DNA of 56,445 nucleotides from Marinomonas vulgaris (GTDB lineage Bacteria > Pseudomonadota > Gammaproteobacteria > Pseudomonadales > Marinomonadaceae), in the NCBI RefSeq assembly GCF_018145875.1, contig NZ_JAGSSV010000006.1, positions 1 through 56,445 of the forward strand, in the 5' to 3' direction. Position 1 is the first letter of the stretch. The number at the start of each line of letters is the position of its first letter. Positions 51,026-56,445 of the stretch are shown piece after piece. The translations under genes and the position numbers were made by a program. Below the pieces are notes generated by a model, which searched no databases, was not told the DNA's origin, and saw only the letters and a program-made list of their open reading frames with translations.

Positions 51026-51242
51026 CGACGCCTCCCGCTTGACGCCCTGTTGGATGAACCGTTTTATTGCTACTCTCATCACGGTAAAAACGTTTTTGTA
51101 ATCGTGTATAGGTTTTACGTCGAGCCGATAGGGTCTGCCAAACAAGCCACATCAACACCAAAAGACTGATGCCATAAGCCGACCAAACATAGAAGCCGTG
51201 CTTGCCCATCAGCAAAAAATCCATTGTGCTAGTAAACGCCAT
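51012..51242 (-). CDS. ccmD: haem exporter protein CcmD
   Basis: A small membrane protein that helps release holo-CcmE from the CcmABC transporter. One helix with the family motif [22 protein letters not shown] followed by a basic tail. At 76 residues it is slightly long, the last 20 residues being polar. AGAGG lies nine bases before the ATG. It overlaps ccmC by 14 bases and ccmE by 14. Confidence 0.9.
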   Translation of the reverse strand: MAFTSTMDFLLMGKHGFYVWSAYGISLLVLMWLVWQTLSARRKTYTRLQKRFYRDESSNKTVHPTGRQAGGVDASR

Positions 51243-51978
51243 GTTTCGTTACCTCTTGTTTTACCCAGCTTGTTCTACGCTCACGCCATAAAATATCAGA
51301 CTGCATACGCCATAAAACCAACCCTACCACCAAAACATAAAAACCAATCACTGCAACGAGCAAAGGCAACCACATGGACGCCGGCATCGCAGGCTTGTCG
51401 GTTAAGGTAAAAGTGGCCCCTTGATGCAAGGTATTCCACCATACCACCGAATACTTAATGATAGGCAAATTGATCAAACCGACGAGGCTAATCACCGCCG
51501 CGCTTTTATCTGCTAAAGCCACTTCTTCTAAACTGTTTTGTAGGGCAATAATGCCCATGTACAATAAAAACAACACCAGCATAGAAGTAAGACGAGCGTC
51601 CCACACCCACCAAGCGCCCCAGGCGGTTTTACCCCAAATAGCACCAGTCACCAGAGCAATAAAGGCCATCACGGCACCAATAGGCGCCATGGCGTTAATA
51701 AAAATAGCGGCGGTCTTGATGCGCCACACCAGCCCTACCAGACCTGCTATTCCCAACGCCAAATAACAAGACTGCGCCAACATGGCGGCAGGTACATGCA
51801 AATAAATAATGCGCACACTGTTGCCTTGTTGATAATCTTCAGGGGCGAACGCCAGCCCCCAAATTAGCCCCACTACCAAAACAAGCAAGCCCGACACAAA
51901 TAAGGGGCGCGCCCAGGCGTAAGACCAATAAAAAAACCATTTTGGCGATCCAAACTTATGCAACCATGCCCAGCTCAT
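51229..51978 (-). CDS. ccmC: haem exporter protein CcmC
   Basis: A six-helix inner-membrane protein that loads haem on CcmE. The WWD-type signature GAIWGKTAWGAWWVWDARLTSMLVLFLLY is complete, with conserved histidines before and after (RIIYLHVPAA, NTLHQGA). 249 residues. Its ATG shares one base with the ccmB stop (TAATG). Confidence 0.96.
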   Translation of the reverse strand: MSWAWLHKFGSPKWFFYWSYAWARPLFVSGLLVLVVGLIWGLAFAPEDYQQGNSVRIIYLHVPAAMLAQSCYLALGIAGLVGLVWRIKTAAIFINAMAPIGAVMAFIALVTGAIWGKTAWGAWWVWDARLTSMLVLFLLYMGIIALQNSLEEVALADKSAAVISLVGLINLPIIKYSVVWWNTLHQGATFTLTDKPAMPASMWLPLLVAVIGFYVLVVGLVLWRMQSDILWRERRTSWVKQEVTKHGVY

Positions 51979-52640
51979 TAGTTCACACTCGCTTTTATCG
52001 CAATCGCCGACAGGAAAGGCGATACCACTAGAGACAACAAAGACATCGCTAACAACATGGCCAAAAATCCACTGTAAGGTAACCCCGCCTGAGCCGCCTG
52101 TAAGCCTGACGTGGCAAAAATGATCACCGGCACATAAAACGGCAGTATTAACAACATCACCAACATGGCACCTTGTTTCAACGACACCGTTAAGGCCGCC
52201 CCTAACGCGCCCATTAAGAAAATACTTGGCGTTCCCAGTAACAAAGTGAGCATCAAGACCCCAAGGTCATCATTGGGCAAAAACAACATTTGCCCTAATA
52301 AAGGCGTCATCACCAAAAGAGGCAAGACAACCGCCCCCCATTGCAACATGACCTTAATCAGCACCAAAAGCGACAAAGACAAACCACTGACCACCCACTG
52401 CTCCATTGAACCGTCACGATAGTCTTCTTTGAACACCCCTTCTATCGCCATTAATAAAGCCAACACGGTCGCACACCAAACAATACCCCCTGCGGCTGGC
52501 GTCAGAAACGCTGGAGAAGGGTCGATGCCCAGAGGAAATAAGGTCACCACGATGACAAAGAACAGCAAAGCATTCAGTACGTCTTGTTTACTTCGCCAAA
52601 GCACCGCATATTGCGCGCGCATAAAAGAGGTATACGTCAT
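51978..52640 (-). CDS. ccmB: haem exporter protein CcmB
   Basis: The membrane subunit of the CcmAB ABC transporter, with about six helices over 220 residues. The start (FMRAQYAVLWRSKQDVLNALLFFVIVVTLFPLGID) and EDYRDGSMEQWVVSGLSL are typical. Its ATG overlaps the ccmA stop (ATGA). Its exact substrate is debated; ATP use drives release of haem-CcmE. Confidence 0.95.
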   Translation of the reverse strand: MTYTSFMRAQYAVLWRSKQDVLNALLFFVIVVTLFPLGIDPSPAFLTPAAGGIVWCATVLALLMAIEGVFKEDYRDGSMEQWVVSGLSLSLLVLIKVMLQWGAVVLPLLVMTPLLGQMLFLPNDDLGVLMLTLLLGTPSIFLMGALGAALTVSLKQGAMLVMLLILPFYVPVIIFATSGLQAAQAGLPYSGFLAMLLAMSLLSLVVSPFLSAIAIKASVN

Positions 52641-53251
52641 GGCACTAACGCCAGTTCACGGACACTAAGAGAGCAAGGCGCTTGATGGGTCGTCAATAAC
52701 ACCATGCCGCCTCGCGATAGATGTTGCTGAATATGCGCTTCTAACATAGCAACGCCGCTGGCATCCAGAGCCGCAAAGGGTTCATCGAGCAACCATAAAG
52801 AAGCGTTGGTGAACCATAAACGCGCCAGAGCCACACGTCGGGCTTGCCCCGCCGACAGGCTTTTTACCAGAACGTCCTGAAGATGAAAAAGGCCAAGCTG
52901 TCTCAACGCTTGATCGACCTGATCTAGAGGCGCATGGGGCGAATAAAAGGCGATATTTTCCGCCACACTTAATCGCTCTTTTAGCCCCGTTGAATGGCCG
53001 ATGTAGATCATCGTTTGCTGTAGCAACCTTCGATCTAAGGTGACATCTTGATCGGCGAAAAAGATCTGTCCCTCTTGCACTGACATAACACCTGCAACCA
53101 CTTTAAGTAGAGAACTTTTCCCTGCGCCATTTTCCCCAAGAATCCGTATTGCCTCTCCTGCTTGTACGGAAAAGGACAAATCTCGACACAGATCTCGATC
53201 TGATCGCTCGATTCCTAATCCGGAAATAGTCAAAGAAACAGAAAAATGCAA
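52637..53251 (-). CDS. ccmA: haem exporter ATP-binding protein CcmA
   Basis: The ATPase of the CcmAB transporter. Walker A GENGAGKSSLLK, signature LSAGQARRVALARL, Walker B LWLLDEPFAALD and the His switch in TTHQAP are all intact in 204 residues. The start is TTG at 53249-53251 without a strong ribosome site. It heads the nine-gene ccm operon. A sigma-28 promoter for the divergent flagellar gene overlaps its first codon region. Confidence 0.94.
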   Translation of the reverse strand: MHFSVSLTISGLGIERSDRDLCRDLSFSVQAGEAIRILGENGAGKSSLLKVVAGVMSVQEGQIFFADQDVTLDRRLLQQTMIYIGHSTGLKERLSVAENIAFYSPHAPLDQVDQALRQLGLFHLQDVLVKSLSAGQARRVALARLWFTNASLWLLDEPFAALDASGVAMLEAHIQQHLSRGGMVLLTTHQAPCSLSVRELALVP

Positions 53252-53276
53252 AAGATTTACTCATCTGGGCCGATAA
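53250..53276 (+). promoter_or_regulatory. sigma-28 (FliA) promoter for the FliK-like gene
   Basis: GCCGATAA (53269-53276) is a perfect sigma-28 -10 element. Eleven bases upstream, AAAAGATT (53250-53257) matches six of eight bases of the -35 TAAAGTTT. It points rightward to the flagellar gene at 53365 and would give a leader of about 80 bases. Confidence 0.7.
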
Positions 53277-53364
53277 AATCACAGTGACTCATTAATGCCA
53301 CCAAAAGTAACGCCCAGCTATTATATGAGAATTCTTCTTAAATGCGAATAGGAAGGCAGATTCA

Positions 53365-54681
53365 ATGCTCTCTGATATTTCATCCAAACTGAACCAAACT
53401 TCGACCCATAAAAACACTCAGTCCAGTTCATCACCGGCGACGAGTCAAGCCGGTGTTTTGGGAAAATTGAGCAGCGAAATACAACTCATTGATTCACTCA
53501 AAATGATTAAATTGCAAGGCAGTGAGCCCTTAAGCTTTCAAGGCAAACCCGCTCAGCTTTTACACGCCACCAGTGCAGGTCGCCCTATTAGCTTAATCAA
53601 TACCGGTTCGCCCATCGATGTTCACAACGCCAAACCCGCTCAGCTCAACAACCTGACGCTGGCGTCTCGCGTTGTGAATCTCACTGTGACTTCGGTAGCC
53701 GACAACTCAAGCGCTTCAGTCAACTCACCAAAAGCGGTCACTGTGACCGATGGCCAGTCGTCCTTTACAGTGATAAGCCAGCAAGCTCTTAAAAAAGGCG
53801 ATCAGCTTCGCGTTTTCGTGGATGCCAATCAAAAAATGCAAGCGCTTCCCGCGCAGGCGAACTCTGCTCTGTCCTCGACTCAGCTAGACGCCTTAAAACA
53901 GAGCCTACCTAAGCAACTGTCGATAAGTGAGATGAACCAGCTGATCAAGCAGCTACAAGCACTTAATGCCAATGCCGATAACCTACCGCCGAAGACCCAA
54001 GCCGCATTGAAACAGCTAGTACAACACCTTCCTAATTTAGCCGCCCTGACCCAGTCACCCGACGCCATGAAGCAAGCTATACAAAACAGCGGTGTGTTTT
54101 CCGAGTCATTACTTCTTAATCAAAAAGATCAATCCATTCCCGCTGACTTAAAACTGAATCTGGCAAGGCTCAAAGAGACCCAAGAGCAACCTACGGGATT
54201 AAAGCCTCAAAGCCTTCCGACCGACAGCATCGCCAACGCTATAGAACGCATAACCACCAACCAGTTACGACACTTTTCTGACCCATCACAGCTGTCAGCA
54301 CAGGCCTTCCCTCTGCAGGTTGAATTTCCTGTGCAACAAGGCAAAGACTCTCATCTTGTGCAAGTAGAAATAGATCAAGACGCCAGCTCGGAAGAGCAGG
54401 ACCCAAAAGATCGGCGCTGGTTAGTGAAGTTAAAATTTGATTTTGAAGAAACAGGACGCTTCGATGCAAGAGCCAGTATCCAAAACAATACGGTGGGCGT
54501 TCTGTTTGCCGCCGAAGAAAAAGACACCGTACAAAAATTGCAAAAATCCATCCCCGAACTTAGACAACAGCTAGAAGCAAAAGATATAGAAATAAACAGG
54601 TTAGATGCGTTTCAAAGTAAATTAGAACGCCAAGAAACCCCGTTAAACCAAACGCACTCTTTGATCGATGTGAGAACCTAA
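53365..54681 (+). CDS. FliK-like protein (flagellar hook-length control, Flg_hook domain)
   Basis: A 438-residue protein with a disordered, Gln/Ser/Asn/Ala-rich N-terminal two thirds and a compact C-terminal domain (about 305-415: LQVEFPVQQGKDSHLVQVEIDQ, RRWLVKLKFDFEETGRFDARASIQNNTVGVLFAAE, LPELRQQLEAKDIEI) like the C-terminal domain of hook-length control proteins. It is probably a second FliK-type protein beside the main one in the fliK-fliL region; this is inference. GGAAGG precedes the ATG, and a sigma-28 promoter lies upstream. The stop shares one base with the next gene (TAATG). Confidence 0.75.
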   Translation: MLSDISSKLNQTSTHKNTQSSSSPATSQAGVLGKLSSEIQLIDSLKMIKLQGSEPLSFQGKPAQLLHATSAGRPISLINTGSPIDVHNAKPAQLNNLTLASRVVNLTVTSVADNSSASVNSPKAVTVTDGQSSFTVISQQALKKGDQLRVFVDANQKMQALPAQANSALSSTQLDALKQSLPKQLSISEMNQLIKQLQALNANADNLPPKTQAALKQLVQHLPNLAALTQSPDAMKQAIQNSGVFSESLLLNQKDQSIPADLKLNLARLKETQEQPTGLKPQSLPTDSIANAIERITTNQLRHFSDPSQLSAQAFPLQVEFPVQQGKDSHLVQVEIDQDASSEEQDPKDRRWLVKLKFDFEETGRFDARASIQNNTVGVLFAAEEKDTVQKLQKSIPELRQQLEAKDIEINRLDAFQSKLERQETPLNQTHSLIDVRT

Positions 54682-54929
54682 TGCAGAAAGCCATCGCATT
54701 AAGATACGACTACAGCTCAGCACCAACCGTTACTGCCAAAGGCAGCGGGAAAATAGCCGAGAAAATAATGGCCGTGGCAAAGGAAAACGATGTATTGCTG
54801 CATCAAAGCCCTGAACTTGTAGAAATGCTCAGTAGCTTGGAGTTAGGAGAGGAAATACCGGAAGCTTTGTACTTGGCCGTGGCCGAAATTATTGCCTTCG
54901 CCCATAACCTTAAAAAGCATCAGTGGTAG
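54681..54929 (+). CDS. FlhB-like protein (FlhX type)
   Basis: An 82-residue protein like the cytoplasmic C-terminal domain of the flagellar export switch FlhB: AIALRYDYSSAPTVTAKGSGKIAEKIMAVAKENDVLLHQSPELVEMLSSLELGEEIPEALYLAVAEIIAFAH. The cleavage-site motif NPTH of true FlhB is absent. It is coupled to the FliK-like gene by a TAATG overlap, matching the functional partnership of FliK and FlhB. It overlaps the convergent DUF2802 gene by 10 bases. Confidence 0.85.
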   Translation: MQKAIALRYDYSSAPTVTAKGSGKIAEKIMAVAKENDVLLHQSPELVEMLSSLELGEEIPEALYLAVAEIIAFAHNLKKHQW

Positions 54930-55324
54930 TCTGAATTTCGTTTGGACTCTTGTTTTAGTAAGCTGATCAACTCAGCTTCTGCACGAATCAACCCGCATTT
55001 TGATACCAGATCGTCAATGGTCGCACCCATTTCCAATAATTCCATGGCACGATTGTAAGACACGCCACCTTCTTTCGATAAAATTTCAGACTGTTTTTCA
55101 ACCGCCAAATTAAGCTTCTTCTCAATCGCGACCAAACGTCGCCCCATACCAATAGAACCCGACGCCAGCACTTGAACATGCTTCTTTTGGCTCGCCTCTA
55201 CCTCAGTATGGTGGCGCTTCATCTGTGCCACACGCTTCGATAACCGGAAAGCCCAAATAGACACGGCAATCAGCATGACGAACTGAAGCACCAAGAGTAA
55301 ATTAAATATCCACTGGGATTCCAT
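54920..55324 (-). CDS. DUF2802 family membrane protein
   Basis: A 134-residue protein with one N-terminal membrane helix (about 6-27), a coiled coil, and a C-terminal helix-turn-helix-like part (YNRAMELLEMGATIDDLVSKCGLIRAEAELISLLKQ) that defines DUF2802. Such genes lie after cheW in polar-flagellate gammaproteobacteria. Function unknown, probably linked to chemotaxis or flagellar placement. It lies 21 bases after cheW. Confidence 0.85.
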   Translation of the reverse strand: MESQWIFNLLLVLQFVMLIAVSIWAFRLSKRVAQMKRHHTEVEASQKKHVQVLASGSIGMGRRLVAIEKKLNLAVEKQSEILSKEGGVSYNRAMELLEMGATIDDLVSKCGLIRAEAELISLLKQESKRNSDYH

Positions 55325-55345
55325 CGCGTATCGTTGCCTTATCGC

Positions 55346-55837
55346 TTACATTGAGCCTATTTCAGACCATTCATCTTTCGACAATAACTTGTCGAGGTCC
55401 ACAAGAATCAACAGAATATCATTTTTATGGCAAACACCTTGAATAAACTTCGATGAATCGTCGTTGCCCACATTCGGAGAAGGTTCTATCTCAGACTGAC
55501 GCAAATACACCACTTCTGATACCGCATCCACCAAAATACCGATCACGTGACCTTCTACTTCTAAAATCATGATGCGCGTGGCGTCTGTGATTTCACCGGA
55601 AGGTAAGTCAAAACGCTGGCAAGTATCGATCACTGTCACCACTGTGCCGCGTAGATGAATAATACCCAATACAAACGAAGGTGCACCAGGCACAGGGGCA
55701 ATTTCGGTATAACGTAAAACTTCTTTCACCTGCATAACATTAACGCCATAAATTTCATTTTCTAGGCGAAAAGTTACCCATTGCAACATGGGATCTTCAG
55801 CTTGATTTGCGCTTTTTAACGCGATACTCGTAGACAT
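55346..55837 (-). CDS. cheW: chemotaxis adaptor CheW
   Basis: Couples chemoreceptors to the kinase CheA. A single CheW domain fills the 163 residues: LQWVTFRLENEIYGVNVMQVKEVLRYTEIAPVPGAPSFVLGIIHLRGTVVTVIDTCQRF, with the conserved LRG and later VSEV and ILLILVDLDKLL. Soluble, acting at polar arrays. It is downstream of another CheW-domain gene (27-base gap) and upstream of the DUF2802 gene. Confidence 0.95.
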   Translation of the reverse strand: MSTSIALKSANQAEDPMLQWVTFRLENEIYGVNVMQVKEVLRYTEIAPVPGAPSFVLGIIHLRGTVVTVIDTCQRFDLPSGEITDATRIMILEVEGHVIGILVDAVSEVVYLRQSEIEPSPNVGNDDSSKFIQGVCHKNDILLILVDLDKLLSKDEWSEIGSM

Positions 55838-55864
55838 TATTCTTCTCCCACCAACTCAAAACGA

Positions 55865-56445
<581 letters not shown>

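Overview
The window reads as a chromosomal segment of a marine gammaproteobacterium, most likely an Oceanospirillales member close to Marinomonas. This is an inference from gene content and order; no database was searched. Supporting signs are the Pseudomonas/Oceanospirillales-type block cheW - DUF2802 - (FliK-like, FlhB-like) - ccmABCDEFGHI, the order pyrG-eno-ftsB-ispD-ispF-truD-surE-pcm-DUF368-nlpD-rpoS, zipA-ligA, and moderate GC. Almost everything is core metabolism and housekeeping. I see no prophage, insertion sequence, CRISPR array, toxin system or tRNA.

Layout. 1-620: promoter and antitermination leader of an rRNA operon that runs leftward out of the window; the 16S gene itself is outside. 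621-7687: pssA, hemL, a ClC chloride transporter, luxS (+) and ilvIH. 7688-8112: a 425-base gap rich in dyads. 8113-13296: a small unknown protein, queG, tesB and a molybdenum cofactor cluster moaA-moaB-moeA. 13315-16807: a LysR regulator, serB, and a membrane protein with a degenerate nucleotide-cyclase-like domain. 16877-26968: a long leftward gene series, pyrG-eno-ftsB-ispD-ispF-truD-surE-pcm-DUF368-nlpD-rpoS. 27163-32860: yciA, a lipoprotein, two LysR regulators, grxD, argF and metR. 32871-38606: an RstAB-like two-component pair, a DUF1499 protein, rluB, yciO, a PHP-domain RNase AM-type protein and yciI. 38685-43209: a SelT/SelW/SelH-type protein, a periplasmic cyclophilin, mnmC, an unknown, cysE and a YheU/UPF0270 protein. 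43209-46377: ligA and zipA. 46443-53251: the complete cytochrome c maturation operon ccmABCDEFGHI. 53365-56445: flagellar and chemotaxis genes, ending inside a CheW-domain gene whose N-terminal part is a Glu-Pro repeat cut by the window edge.

Genes that work together: moaA/moaB/moeA (Moco); ilvI/ilvH (branched-chain amino acids); ispD/ispF (isoprenoids); ftsB/zipA (division); surE/pcm/nlpD/rpoS (stationary phase and envelope); all ccm genes (haem delivery to c-type cytochromes); rluB/mnmC/truD/queG (RNA modification); CheW proteins with FliK- and FlhB-like proteins (motility). Many genes start with GTG or TTG. Several convergent gene ends share a terminator hairpin with the last codons.

The most interesting signals are regulatory. 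The pyrG promoter has a C-run/G start region laid out like the CTP-sensing start-site switch of E. coli pyrC. A consensus flagellar sigma-28 promoter sits inside the start of ccmA and points at the FliK-like gene. The serB-divergent membrane protein carries a cyclase-fold domain that keeps both metal aspartates but appears to have lost the other catalytic residues. None of these has been tested.
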